From Drosophila miranda (Eukaryota > Arthropoda > Insecta > Diptera > Drosophilidae): 64,000 nt of DNA. The translations under genes and the position numbers were made by a program. This document shows positions 33,034 to 44,715 of the stretch, one piece after another (positions within the stretch are counted from its first letter, which is position 1; each line of letters begins with the position of its first letter). The stretch lies in assembly GCF_003369915.1 (NCBI RefSeq), contig NW_022881625.1, forward strand, positions 3,348,001 through 3,412,000, in the 5' to 3' direction. The notes under the pieces were generated by a model. It worked only from the letters and a program-made list of their open reading frames with translations. It did not search any database and was not told where the DNA came from.

Positions 33034-34476
33034 ATGCCAAACACATCAAAAATACCAAATAAAAACCCCGCAAAGGAGCTCGGTACTCCTCTTAAAGTAC
33101 CGGAGGGACAAGCCAATCCCTCTGCACCAGCGCCTGGGAAACCGGGTCCAAAGAAGACGGGGAAGGAGACTGAGTCGGTCCACCGTCTTCAGGCAGCAGC
33201 CGCAGCGAGGGGGGGCCCGAAAAGCCAATCGGGTCCTTCCAAGTCGGGTAGCTCCAAGGGCGAAGCGGATACCGGGGCGGCTGCCAAGCAGAGCGTAATC
33301 GCGGCTGGTAGGCGCACCGGGACCGAAGAACCCATGGGAGCCCCGGCGGGCAGCGTCTCTGCACCACGGGGTGGAAAGCCGTCGTACCAGGACAGGAGAC
33401 GAGCGGCTTTCATCCTGTCCAACGAAGACCCGAACTTCAAGGCGTCAGCCGAAGGAAAGGAGCAGAGGCTGTGGGCCTGCTCAATCCTTCCACTGTTCCA
33501 GCCAGCCAAAGCCGGAAAGGGCGCAGCCAAGGCCGCCAACAAGCGGCAACGCTCAGCGGAGGACCCCGCAAATCAGCCAGGCCAAGCCCAGCAAGCCAAG
33601 CGGGTGAAGACCCACCCCACGAACCGGTCGTTCGCTGAGGGGGCGAGGGGCAAGACCCTGATCGGTGTCCTGGACAGGGGCGCCGAGGACGGCCATGTCC
33701 CTCGCGATAAGTGGCACCTGGTGGAGAACGAGCTCCAGGACCGGTTCCTACTGGAACTGGAGGAGAACGGCGGACCACCGCCAAAGTGTGAGGACGCAGG
33801 GTGGCATCAAGGCAAGGTGAAAGCCATCGCCTGCCAAGACGCTCGCTCTGCGGCTCTTTACATGAAGGCGGTGGCGGCCCTAAAAGAGGTCTATCCAGGG
33901 GCGAAACTGGAGGCCGTGAAGTGGGAAGATGTCCCTAGTCGCCCGAGAGCCAGAGCGTGGGTCTCGGCTAAGCCTGCAGAGCCTGAGAAGATCCTCAGGT
34001 TACTGCAGGTCTGCAACCCCCACCTTCCTACAGCCGATTGGAAGGTGGCAAAGGTGGAGGATATCCAAGGGCAGAGGCGCCAGATTATCCTCGTCCTAAA
34101 TGAGGAATCCATTGATCTCCTCGCAAAGTCGGACGGTGTAGTGGATTATGGCTACAAGAAGGTCACCATATCCACTTACAAGTCCGATCGCAAGGGCAGG
34201 CAAGCGGAGGTCGAGCCAGACCCGGAGCTGCCGGAGATCCCAACAGAGGGGGCCTCGTGCGAGGAAGACAACCCGGCGTCGGATGCGGCGTCCATGATGT
34301 CGGACGATATCTTGGACGACTACGCGTTCGACGAGAGCGACCTAGCCAGAGGTCTCAGCCACATCGTTGTCGGGGAGGAGCCGGAGTCCCCTGACAGCGA
34401 TCTAGAAGTAACAATGGTGGAGGCGAGCCTCAGGAATGTCGTTGACGCTCCTGCAGATAAACCTCCACCATTGTAA
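33034..34476 (+). CDS. LOA-like ORF1 protein
   Basis: 480 aa from ATG 33034 (the frame is open slightly upstream without ATG). The N-terminal third is Lys/Pro/Ala/Gly-rich and probably disordered. The middle and C-terminal parts form a conserved domain (from about 210 to 395, with LIGVLDRG and PTADWKV), which is shared with ORF1 of element B at 44681-45766. The tail is acidic. No CCHC knuckles are seen, unlike ORF1 of I or jockey elements. Likely role: RNA-binding chaperone of the retrotransposon. It resembles DUF4780-type proteins from memory, at low certainty. Confidence 0.75.
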   Translation: MPNTSKIPNKNPAKELGTPLKVPEGQANPSAPAPGKPGPKKTGKETESVHRLQAAAAARGGPKSQSGPSKSGSSKGEADTGAAAKQSVIAAGRRTGTEEPMGAPAGSVSAPRGGKPSYQDRRRAAFILSNEDPNFKASAEGKEQRLWACSILPLFQPAKAGKGAAKAANKRQRSAEDPANQPGQAQQAKRVKTHPTNRSFAEGARGKTLIGVLDRGAEDGHVPRDKWHLVENELQDRFLLELEENGGPPPKCEDAGWHQGKVKAIACQDARSAALYMKAVAALKEVYPGAKLEAVKWEDVPSRPRARAWVSAKPAEPEKILRLLQVCNPHLPTADWKVAKVEDIQGQRRQIILVLNEESIDLLAKSDGVVDYGYKKVTISTYKSDRKGRQAEVEPDPELPEIPTEGASCEEDNPASDAASMMSDDILDDYAFDESDLARGLSHIVVGEEPESPDSDLEVTMVEASLRNVVDAPADKPPPL

Positions 34477-37400
34477 GGCAGCATGCGCTGCTCTACTGCT
34501 CCACCTGGCCAAGGGTGGAGCCGACATAGTCCTCATTCAGGAGCCCTGGATCCTCGGAAACAGGGTCTCCGGTCTGAGGACTTCTGACTACAAGCTATAT
34601 GTAGCTGAAACCGCAGGTAAAATTCGTACCTGCATTCTTGCAAAAAGAGAGTTGCACCTATTTTTGCTCCCAAATTTCAGCAATGAAGACCACACCGCAG
34701 TGAGCCTCGAAGGCCAGGAGCGCTCACTGAGGATCTGCTCCGCATACATGGGGCATGAACAACCAGACCCCCCTCCACACGCGCCTCTCCGGGCTCTAAT
34801 CGCAGACTGCTCGGCCAAGGACATCGGCCTAATTGTGGTGTGCGATGCCAATGCACATCACTGTCAGTGGGGAAGCACTGACACAAACGAAAGGGGTGAG
34901 TACCTTTTCAGTTACTTACTGACCACTCAGATGGTCTTACTAAACCGGGGTAGTGATCCCACCTTTATCATTAAAAACCGCAAGGAGGTCCTGGACCTCA
35001 CGCTTGCCTCTCATGAGATACAGCGTAACATTGTATCCTGGAGGGTCCTGGAAGAGCACTCCTTCTCGGACCACAGGTACGTGGAAACTGTCTTCTCCTT
35101 CTCAGTACCGAAGCCAGTCCGATTCCGAAACATCAGGCGGACAAACTGGACTCGGTACTCTGATTACCTCTGTCGTGTTCTCCCTGAGCCCCCATCTGAG
35201 GAGGAGTTCTCCACGGAGGCCACGACTCGTCTTCTTAAGATCTTTACCGACGCCTGCAATAAGGCGCTCGACAAAGCATGCCCCTCTGGCAAGAACAGAG
35301 GCCGGAAGAAACCTGAATGGTGGAATCCGAAACTGGGTGAACTCCGGAAAGCCTCCCGGAGACTCTTCAATAAAGCTAAGGCTGAAAACGTTGAGCAAAA
35401 CTGGGCCGAATACAAGGCCAGTCTGTCAACCTACAACAAAGAACTTAGAAAAGCCAAACGCGCCTCCTGGCGTAAGTTCTGCAGCGAAATCGAGAGTAAC
35501 TCAGAAGCCTCACGCTTGCGCAGAGTTCTCTCGAAGACAACACCCACCCTGGGCTACTTGAAGAACACCGACCAGTCGTGGACTACGTCCAGCGAGGAGT
35601 CGCTAAATCTTCTCCTAAATACCCACTTCCCTGGCTGCGATGAAAACAGACCCAACTACCTCGCGCCTCCTTCTGTCGCCTCAAATGCCATCTTGGGACT
35701 GCTAAGCCAGGAGAACATTTCCTGGGCGATCAGAAGCTTTAAACCCTACAAGTCCGCGGGGCCAGACGGCATTTTCCCTGCCCAACTGATTCACGCGGGA
35801 CATAAAGCCATTAACTGGCTCAAAATAATTTACGAGGGAATCTTCTCCCACGGGTGCATTCCTGACACCTGGCTTCAGACCAAAGTCGTATTCATACCCA
35901 AGGCAGGCAAGCCCTCGCACACTGCCCCAAAGGATTTCAGACCCATAAGTCTATCGTCTTTTCTTCTAAAGGCGATGGAGCGGCTCCTGGGGCTGCATCT
36001 AACGGCGTGCATTCCGTCCAGTCTGATCTCAGACTCCCAGCATGCCTATCGGAAGGGAAGATCCACCGAAACGGCCCTACACTCGATCACATCGATCATC
36101 GAAGCATCCCTTAATTTTAAGGAGTACACCCTAGTAGCCTTCCTCGACATAGAAGGCGCCTTTAACAACATCCTTCCGACCGCCATCACGGGCGCACTGA
36201 CGGATCTGGGCGTTGACTCCAGGACGGTGAGCCTGATCGATCAGATGCTACAATGCAGGACGGTTGAGGCATCACTGGGGACGTCAACGTGTACCAGATT
36301 TGTCAGCAGAGGCACACCGCAGGGCGGAGTCCTCTCGCCCCTCCTATGGAACGTGGCAGTGAACACACTGCTGCGGGAGATAGAGGGGGGTGGCTGCCGT
36401 GTGGTGGCGTACGCGGACGATGTTGCCATAGCATTCTCCGGAAAATTTCCGCAGACATTGTGTGAGTGCATGACAAGTACTCTCACGAAAATGTCGAAAT
36501 GGGCAGACAAATGCGGGTTAGGCGTCAACCCGTCTAAAACGGAACTGGTGCTTTTCACTAGGAAGTACAAAGTTCCGGTACTGATTCCCCAAGACTATGT
36601 GGGGAAGCGCTAGTCTTCAGCAACAACGCCAAGTATCTTGGCCTAATCCTCGATAGAAAGCTCGATTGGAAATTGAGCATAGAGGATAGAGTAAAGAAGG
36701 CCACAGTGGCCCTCTATACTTGCAGGAAAGCCATCGGACTAAAATGGGGAATGACCCCCTATATAGTTCGGTGGCTCTACACCGCCATCATACGACCAAT
36801 CATGCTCTATGGAGTGGTGGTATGGTGGCCAGCCTTGGACAGAAGGACATGCCTCAATAAACTCAGCAGAGTTCAACGCATGGCAGAGCTATGCATAACT
36901 GGCGGGCTACGCACTACTCCAGGGGAAGCCCTGGATACTGTGCTGGACCTCCTCCCTGTGGATCTCATGGGAAAGAAGGTGGCAACACTTTCCGCCCTCA
37001 GAATGAGAGAAGCCAGACTGTGGAAAGCATCCGCGGCTGGGCACTCGGGAATCCTGATGAGACTCCCGCAATTACCAGAGAGGACAGATTACTGTATCCC
37101 CAGTGATCACCTCTCGACGCCCTTCCAGGTATCAATCCCATCTAGGGAGGACTGGGAGAAGGGCGAACCAGGACCTGCAAATGCGGTCCACTTCTACACT
37201 GATGGCTCAAAGCTAGACGGCCGCGTGGGAGGCGGAGTCTACTGCAGCGAGCTGAACATCAGTCATTGCTTCAGGCTCCCGGATCACTGTAGTGTGTTCC
37301 AAGCGGAGGTTGAAGCCATCAAGGAGGCCACTTCGATCGTCTCCAAATTACTTCTAGATACGCACTTAGTGTGCGTCTTCTCGGACAGCCAAGCAGCTAT

Positions 37401-38031
37401 CAAAGCTCTAGGCTCAATATCGTCGAACTCAGCGACTGTAAATGACTGCCGCAGGTCTCTGCACGAGATCGCAGATCAGTTAGATCTCTTCCTTATATGG
37501 GTCCCCGGCCACAGGGACATCGAGGGGAATGACGCCGCCGACGAGCTAGCCAGGCAGGGTACTACGATTCCCCTCCTACCGGAGAGGGAGCAAGTAGCGA
37601 TGCCCTTGGCTACGTGCAGGCTCCTAACGCACGAATTGTTCGAGCAAAATGCCAATAGGAGATGGCAGCAAACCGTTTCCTGTAAAGTCTCAAGATTGAT
37701 ATGGCCATATCGATCGAAGAAGCGCTCAGCAGAGCTGTATAAACTCAGCAGAGCACAGTGCTCTGCAGTTACTAGAGCCATTACGGGACATTGGCAGATC
37801 GGCACTCAGGCCTCTAGACTGTCAATCCCTCATAACGACTTCTGCAGGAGTTGTCGCGACGAGGAGGAGGAGGAATCGGTCCCCCACTTCTTCTGCCACT
37901 GCCCAGCCCTTGGAAATCGTCGTCTTCGAATTCTCGGGGCCGCTTTCCTCACGGACATTTCGGACCTGTCCGTAATCAAACCAGGGACCTTGTCCAAATA
38001 CATCCAAGCCACCGGATGGGACTGCCCTTAA
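34436..38031 (+). pseudogene. LOA-like ORF2: endonuclease, RT, RNase H (one frameshift)
   Basis: ATG 34436 lies inside ORF1 in another frame; element B has the same overlap. Domains: endonuclease (residues 1 to about 225; QEPWI, CDANAHHCQWGS, SFSDHRYV); reverse transcriptase (FRPISLSSFLLKAME, FLDIEGAFNN, GTPQGGVLSPLLWN, AYADD at about 36410); RNase H (FYTDGSK at about 37192, SDSQAA, GHRDIEGNDAADELA); and a C-terminal Cys/His cluster (CRSC ... HFFCHC). The first frame ends at 36613 because the C run at 36587-36590 seems to have lost a base; the correct frame resumes at once and runs to TAA at 38031. Apart from this the protein reads through, so the element was probably active recently. Confidence 0.85.
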
Positions 38032-38159
38032 CCTGCAGTAGTATGCTCTCACGGTTCGGGCAACGCGAAGGGGCACATGCCCATGCGGCAACACAACGGA
38101 CCTTTTATAGGTCCAAGTGAGCTTGGGGGCGGGAGGCTCTTATCCCCCCCTCCCGGCTG

Positions 38160-38183
38160 CCGCCTTAACCTAACCTAACCTAA
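38160..38183 (+). repeat. CCTAA-repeat tail of LOA-like element A
   Basis: The element ends in CTTAACCTAACCTAACCTAA instead of poly(A). Short tandem tails are known in LOA/I-group elements. The unit is the complement of the ancestral arthropod telomere repeat TTAGG. Confidence 0.85.
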
Positions 38184-39631
38184 GCCGGTGTTTTCACCGG
38201 GTCCAGACGGGGTTCCAGGTTGTGTACTCATGTACTGCGCCGAGGCTCTGTGTGGACCTTTGCTTAAACTATTCACCCTGTCCATTGATTCTTCTTGCCT
38301 CCCCCCTCTCCATAAAAAAGGTAGCAAGTCTGATGCAAAAAATTATAGAGGTATAGCAAAGTTATCCGCTATTCCTAAAATGTTTGAGAAGGTTTTAACT
38401 CCGCACTTGCAACATCTCTGCAAGTCACTTATATCTCCAACTCAGCATGGATTTATAAGGCGGCGATCTACCACCACGAACTTGCTAGAGTTTACCTCTT
38501 TCATTATTAAAGGCTTTCAAGGTAACTTACAGACGGATGTTATTTACACCGACTTTAGTAAAGCATTCGACTCTGTAAACCATTCCCTTTTAGCGCAAAA
38601 ACTTGACCTTTTAGGGTTTCCGCCCAACCTCCTGAGATGGATTTCTAGCTATCTTTGTTCCAGATCTCAAAGAGTCCTCTTCAAAAACTCCCTCTCTTTA
38701 CCAGTAAAGGTTTCTTCGGGAGTACCACAGGGCAGCCATCTAGGCCCTTACTCTTCACACTCTTTATTAATGACTTGCCTTCAGTATTAACATACTCTCG
38801 AGTACTTATGTATGCGGATGATGCTAAACTCTGTGTCCAGTACAAGGACATCTCATTTCATTCTCGCTTGCAATCCGATCTCAATAACTTTCAGTCATGG
38901 TGTTGTGCAAACTTGTTACACCTTAATGCAAAGTTATGACATTTCATCGTTCTAGCCCTTTGTTGGCTCCCTATACCCTATTTGGTGGTTCTCTTGAGAG
39001 AATTACCCTGGTGGATGATCTGGGTGTTATGTTGGACCCCAAGTTAAAGTTTTCCGAACTCATTTCTACCATGGTAAATAAGGCCATGGGCGAGCTTGGG
39101 TTTATAAAGAGGTGGTCAAAGGAATTTGACGACCCCTATATAACAAAGACTCTCTATACCTCGCTTGTTCGTCCGATCTTAGAATACGGCTCCTGTGTAT
39201 GGTGCCCTCAGTACAAAGTACACCAGGACCGTATAGAATCAGTACAGAAAAACTTTTTACTCTTTGCTCTGCGGGGCCTTAACTTTGATGCGGGTGTAAG
39301 ACTCCCATCTTACTCTAGTAGACTACTATTAGTAAACCTCCCATCCTTAGTTAACCGTAGAAAAATGCTTGGTGTGATATTTATGCACAACTTGATTAGG
39401 GGTGACATAGACAGCCCTGATCTGTTGAGCCGCATAAACTTCACGATTCCTATTAGACTGACTAGAAATTGTATACCGTTGTTCCTTCCACTTTGTAGAT
39501 CGAATTATTCCTTGCATGAACCGTTTAGGGTCTTATGCTCGGATTATAATTCCCTCTACCATATTATATCCACCACTAATTCTCTTCCTCTTATTAAATT
39601 ACTAATCCTTACACACCTTTCTAGTAATTAG
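38181..39631 (+). pseudogene. Non-LTR ORF2, 3' part (reverse transcriptase), broken
   Basis: Continuation of 31351-32550. Readable motifs: SPGPDGVPG, NYRGIAKLSAIPKMFE, TDFSKAFDSVNH, SGVPQGSHLGP, MYADD, FIKRWSKEFDDPY. There is a 1-nt loss near 38746 (after GGCCC) and a second small deletion near 38930 that puts a TGA at 38936-38938. The final frame is open to TAG 39629-39631, giving the complete C-terminus that the minus-strand relative lacks. The piece is related to 18881-20576 but clearly diverged from it. Confidence 0.82.
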
Positions 39632-40030
39632 TAATTGTAGTGGTATTTGTATTTTGATTGCATGCTTAGTTTCTTAGTAAGTTTAGTGCTAATTTTCCTC
39701 GAATGTTAGTCTAATAGCTATCTTTCTTGCATGTTCGCGTTCGGTTCGACTACGCACCGCGCGTCATGCGGCAGCGCCCCTCGGTCGGTTGGGCGGGAGG
39801 AGGGCTGCGTTTTGCTTGGGATCCGCGCGTAACAGCCTTCTGCTGGTTTCACACGGGCCACTTGACTGTGCAGTAACTGCATCGCCTCTTGAAAGATGCA
39901 GTCATTGCATGTCAACGTCCAAGAATATACAGGTACATATATGCTACGAATACACTATACATATAGCCATATAGTATGCGGGGAAGCGGGCTCTTGTGGT
40001 ACTGCTGTAAGATGATTTTATGGTACTCAC
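39632..40030. other. 3' UTR of the second non-LTR element, then unassigned DNA
   Basis: The element probably ends near 39720, but I cannot define the terminus or a target duplication. GC-rich unassigned sequence follows at about 39725-39850. Confidence 0.4.
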
Positions 40031-40513
40031 GTTCTGGACGAGGCCATTGATGCGGTTCCCATCTGCATCAGCAGCTCCTGTCCTGGCTCTTGTGATGCGA
40101 GCTGCCCCTGTTCTAGTTCCTGCGCTTCCAGCGGTTTCAGTTTCAGCACCAGCAGCAGCCCTTTCTCGTCCCCTTCCCCGTCCAGTGGCCGTTGCCGCTG
40201 ACGCTGCCGATGCCGATGACGCTTCCGTTGGCTTTAATGATAAGACCGCGTTATAATGCGGCAAGACAGCAGCAGATGTGGGCGATGACGAGGAATTGGC
40301 GGCTAGATGCTGGTAGGGATTGGTGTATCTGGAGTTGGAGGTAGGCAGGGGAGAGTTTGGCGGTGTGGGCTGTTGTGGAACTAAGGGGCCCGTTCTGTTG
40401 CGTAAACGGGCCAAGGCACTCCTTAAACCCTCCGTATTGTCTTTGTCGGGGCCCCTTCCAAATGAAATGCATCCGCACAGCACTCTCCCAGCCTCCGCCT
40501 CGGCCTCACTTCA
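40031..40513 (-). CDS. Possible single exon of an unidentified gene
   Basis: The minus-strand frame is open from about 40513 (just after a TGA) to 40031, where it meets a good donor (AAC|GTGAGTACC; intron begins at 40030). The encoded peptide has a Drosophila-like look: an Arg/Leu segment (LRSALARLRNRTG), a Pro/Ser/Asn-rich stretch, then Ala/Ser/Gly-rich low complexity. The 5' limit is uncertain; an acceptor such as the AG before GGGCCCCGACAAAG is possible. No neighbouring exon was found. It could be an isolated exon left by rearrangement, or chance. Confidence 0.3.
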
Positions 40514-41036
40514 GCTGCCCTGCCACGTTCGACTCTCAGGTGTGTTTGCCTCTTGGATGGATCGCGACTCGTTCGTGCAAATGTATAAAATGGTTACGGC
40601 TAGCCTTAAAGTTTTGGACTCATCTCTGGAAACCCCAGCCACAAGTGCAGCGGTCTGGGCCAATTCAGAAAACTAATTCCAATTTTTGTGTCTCGTCTCA
40701 GCACGTAAGGCCTGTGTGTGAGTGTGCGCCTAGACCTTATGGCACTTTTAAGCGAATTAAAATGTTTCAGAAGCGACTGTACTGGAAGGTAGTAGCTGCA
40801 GACAGAGCCCGACAGTTTTCTCCGGAAAAATAAGCAGGTCGGAGAGTGGCTGCAAGAAAAGAATGCAAGTTAATCGAAGATTGTGTTAAATTCTAAATTG
40901 TGCTGATCGGAACAGTGGGTTTCTTCAAGCTTTATTTATTAACGTCCAGAGAAATGTCAGAGAAATTAAAATAAAATAAAAGAAGTGCATTTCATATTTT
41001 AATTAAATATATTTCATAGTTAAATTAAATACATTT
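40514..41036. other. Unassigned AT-rich DNA
   Basis: No supportable gene. Frames on the plus strand here overlap the candidate exon and lack motifs. Confidence 0.4.
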
Positions 41037-41041
41037 AACAG

Positions 41042-41066
41042 TTAGGTTAGGATAGGTTAGGTTAAC
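41042..41066 (-). repeat. CCTAA-type tail of LOA-like element B
   Basis: On the minus strand the element ends TTAACCTAACCTATCCTAAC, the same kind of tail as element A at 38160-38183, with one variant unit. Confidence 0.8.
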
Positions 41067-41162
41067 CCGGACGGCCCTCAGCGGGGCCACGCATAGGCCA
41101 ATATGGCCTTTAGTTATCCGGATGGGGGGTGTATGAACCGTCGCGGGAGTGTTAATGTGGTT

Positions 41163-44100
41163 TTAAAAGTCCCCGAGAATCGAGGTGTTTTTAGCATAGG
41201 CCAGCAGTTCCTGTGGCGTCCTTTTGGAGGCATCTTCCAGTGATGCCAACACTGGGGCGCCCAGGTATCTCCTCCTTGCCCTTGAGAGAGCCGGACAGTT
41301 GCAGATGAGATGTTCCAGGGTTTCGATAGCCCCAGGTTCCTCACATTTCCTACAACTGTCTCTGTTGGTGATGCCTAGCTTTGCTGCATGTGCAGCAGCC
41401 AGACAGTGACCTGTTAGTATCCCCACTAGCAATCTACAGTCCTTTCGTGGTAGGTGCAGTAGGTAGTGGCTAAGTTTCTCGTTGCGCTCCTTGCACATTA
41501 TCTTCGAGGTTTTGCAGGTGGTGGTACTCCTCCACCTGCTATCAGTCTGTGCTCTAGCCTGCTTCTCTAGATCGCCTTGCAGCGTTCTGAGGGAGACAGG
41601 CACGTTCTCGGTTCTCCTATTCTCCAGCCCGACGCCTTCCTTATCTAGTACGTCCGCCGCTTCGTTTCCTTCGATGCCCTGGTGGCTGGGAACCCAATAG
41701 ATCCGCACTGTCTTTGTCGTGCTTAGGATGTCTAATGCCTACCTGCTCGCCAAGACACTTCTGGAACTGACCGCGGACGACTGCATGGATCATATCGCCG
41801 CTTGGCTGTCGACGAATAGGTTGACCGCATCGTGTGCTCGTTCTGTTAGGAGAGCGACCTCCGCTGCCTTCCCGATGGCAAAAACTTCTGCCTGGAATAT
41901 GCTGCATTGGTCCGGTAGCTTATACGACAGCCTTATCTCAGGGTCTGTACAGTATAGGCCCGCTCCTACTCCTCCTTCCATCTTGGAGCCGTCTGTGTAT
42001 ATATTGAGGTGCTCAGTTTGGTCCCTTCCAATTTTCCAGTCTTCAGGTCCCAAAGATGTGGTTGTTTTGACGTCAAGGCAAGTTTGGGGGGTCATGTAAT
42101 CAGTTGATCTGGTCATGTCCCTGCCAATTGAACTGTGCCCGTATCCTTGTATGGATAGGTTTCCTGATTCTATAAGCCGATGTGCTGCCTTTCCCGCAAT
42201 CAGGCGAGCGTGAATGTCCAGGGGGTCGATTCCGAGTATAGTTTCGAGTGCTTTTGTTGGGGTTGACCTCAGTGCCCCTGTAATACAGAGCAGAGCCTGT
42301 CGCTGAGTCTTTTCCATAAGCTTATGGTATGTCTTATTTTCAATAGCCTGCCATCACACTAAGGCTCCATACAGCAGAGTTGGTCGCACCACCGAGATGT
42401 AGATCCAGTGCATTAGAGCAGGTGACAGGCCCCATGTGCTGCTGAGCATCTTCTTGGATGCATAAAGCGCAATGGTAGCCTTCTTCACCCTTTCCACTAC
42501 ATTGAGCCTCCATGCCATCTTGCTGTCCAGTACTGTGCCTAGGTATTTCACCTGTGATTTTGGAGTCAGCATAGTTTGGTCAATTTTCGGGGGGGTCCAT
42601 ATCGGTACCTTGTACCTCTTGGTAAAGAGGATGAGGTCCGTCTTGTCCGCGTTGATACTGAGTCCTACCTCTTCCGCCCACTCACGTATCTCCCTGAGTG
42701 TACGTTCCATTATGGAGCTGAGGGTCGATGGACATACACCCGTAATAAGTATGCTTATGTCATCTGCATAGGCTGTTATTTTTGGGGCCTTCCTTTCAAA
42801 TCTCTTAATGAGGTCGTCGACCACCAAATTCCACAGTAGTGGCGATAGGACTCCACCTTGAGGTGTGCCTCTGTGTGCCCCCTTTACCATGGAAGCGGTG
42901 CCCCACTCCGATTGCACCCGTCTACAACTTAGGAGGTTTTTGATCCAGACGTTGATTGCAGGGTGTATGTTATTCGCTTCTAGGCGACTTGTTATTGCGG
43001 TTGTTGCCACGTTGTTGAATGCTCCTGAGATGTCCACAAATGCTCCCAAAGCATACTTTTTGTTGTGAAGGGCGCTCTCGATGGTGGCTACTAGCGGGTG
43101 TAGTGCCGTCTCCACTGATTTCCCCTTGGTGTAGGCGTGTTGGTTTATTGACATCAGTCCCCCTAGCTCATTCCTGATGTGTAAATCCAACAGCTTTTCT
43201 TGTGTTTTTAGTAGAAAGGAGGTAAGGCTTATCGGTCTGTAATCCTTGGGACTCACGTGGCTGCACTTTCCTGCCTTAGGGAGGAAGACAACCCTCGAGG
43301 TTCTCCATTGGATGGGGATATAGCCTGTACTTAGGCATGCTGAGTATATTGAGAAGAGCCATGGGGTAATAACCTCTTTGGTCAACTGCATCATGGCTGG
43401 GAATATCCCGTCCAGTCCTGGTGCTTTTATAGCCGCGAAGGAGTCTATGGCTCAGTGGATTCTCTTAGTGGTTAACAGACCTATTGGGGGGTGCTGTTCC
43501 TCAGTTGCTAGGTCCTGATGCTCCTTGGCGTCAGTGACCTTGGTGCATCCAGGGAAGTGCGCCTCCATTAGTGCTGTTAGGGCTTCTTTACTGCCCTCTG
43601 TCCACTGTCCGTTGTTTAGTTTTAGTTGGCTCTGTACTGTGGGCTGCTTGAGAGCAGCTTCCGGAGCCTAGCGGTTTCGGGCACTTTCTCAATGTTGGAG
43701 CAGAAGTTTCTCCACGAGTTTCTTGTGCCTTACGTATTTCCTTCTTGTAGCTCCTAAGTAGGATTTTATATTCCTCATTGACAATCTCTTCGTTCGCTTG
43801 TTTGGCGATCTTGAAGAATTCCTTGAGGTTGTTTCTTTGGAGAGAGAGATCTCGGTTCCATCAGAGTGGCTTGGACCTCCTCTTCGTTCTCGAGGGTTTG
43901 CACGATGCATGGTAGGCGTTCAGTTACTCGTTGGATAGGGTCTTTAGGGACTTCTCTATATCCTCCGCGGATTTCACTGAGCCCGGATTCGCGAGCTTCG
44001 AAGTAACAGTCTTTTTAAACTTTACCCAGTTTGTGTTTCGGGGGTTTCTATAGACTGTTATCTTCGAAGAGTGTTTGAATTCGCACTTGAACTGAATGTA

Positions 44101-44715
44101 CTTATGGTCTGAGAAGGATGGTCTTTCGAGGACTCTCCAGTCAGATACCAAGGTACTCTTTCCCACGTTTGACAAGGTGGGACCCACGAAGGTGTGTTCC
44201 TCCCCCACGTTTGCTACATCTAAGTTAGTGGATAAGATAAAGTCTAGGAGTGACTCACCTCTATCGTTGGTGTCAGGGCTTCCCCACACATTGTGATGGG
44301 CGTTGGCGTCTGCACCGATGAGGAGTTGGAGATTTTTGGAGCCGGCTTCTGTCACCAGACTCCTAAGTTCTTCCGGCGGGGCGGGCCTGTCGTGTGCCAT
44401 GTAGCAGGAAGCTGCCATTAGGCGCATTTCCTCGCTCTCCAGCATCACCACCGTCAGGTCATCCGTGCTGTAATGAGACATAAGATGAGCATGGATTCCC
44501 TTCCGTACGAGTACGGCGGTTCTGTTCCTGCTTACCGATGTTGAGTAGAGAAGGCTGTAATTTGAGGACTTTAGTCCGGCCACAGAGTTGCATGACGCAA
44601 TCCACGGCTCCTGGACTAAAGCTATGTCGGCGGGCCCTTGCTCCATGGCAATGAAGAGCTCCGCCGACGCTACCTTGCTTTTATGGAGATTGAGTTGCAG
44701 CACCCTTAGTGTCAT
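41163..44715 (-). pseudogene. LOA-like ORF2 of element B, broken
   Basis: Readable in pieces on the minus strand: endonuclease 43924-44715 (ATG 44715; VQEPWI, GADANAHHNVWGS, SFSDHKYI), with a short deletion before DWRVL; a damaged linker at 43400-43924; reverse transcriptase 42354-43394 (YRPISLTSFLLK, GTPQGGVLSPLLWN, AYADD); RNase H 41790-42317 (IYTDGSK, VDSQAA) continuing in another frame at 41163-41708 (WVPSHQGIEGNEAAD); and a C-terminal Cys/His motif (CRKC ... HLICNC). At least three frame changes or stops separate the pieces, so it is not functional. Confidence 0.83.

Larger units (their letters stand above)
32551..38180 (+). mobile_element. LOA-like non-LTR retrotransposon A, full length
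   Basis: 5.6 kb, flanked by a 13-bp duplication. It has a GC-rich 5' UTR (32551-33033), ORF1 (33034-34476), ORF2 overlapping ORF1 by 41 bp (34436-38031), a short 3' UTR and a tail of CCTAA repeats (about 38164-38183). ORF2 carries endonuclease, reverse transcriptase and RNase H, the combination known for the LOA and I groups. It is full length but ORF2 has one frameshift. Confidence 0.88.

Noticed and set aside
33046..33784. Several long minus-strand frames across LOA ORF1
   Set aside because: GC-rich shadow frames opposite a clear retrotransposon ORF.
38160..38183. True telomere repeat array
   Set aside because: Only about four units, exactly at the 3' end of a retroelement followed by its target duplication.
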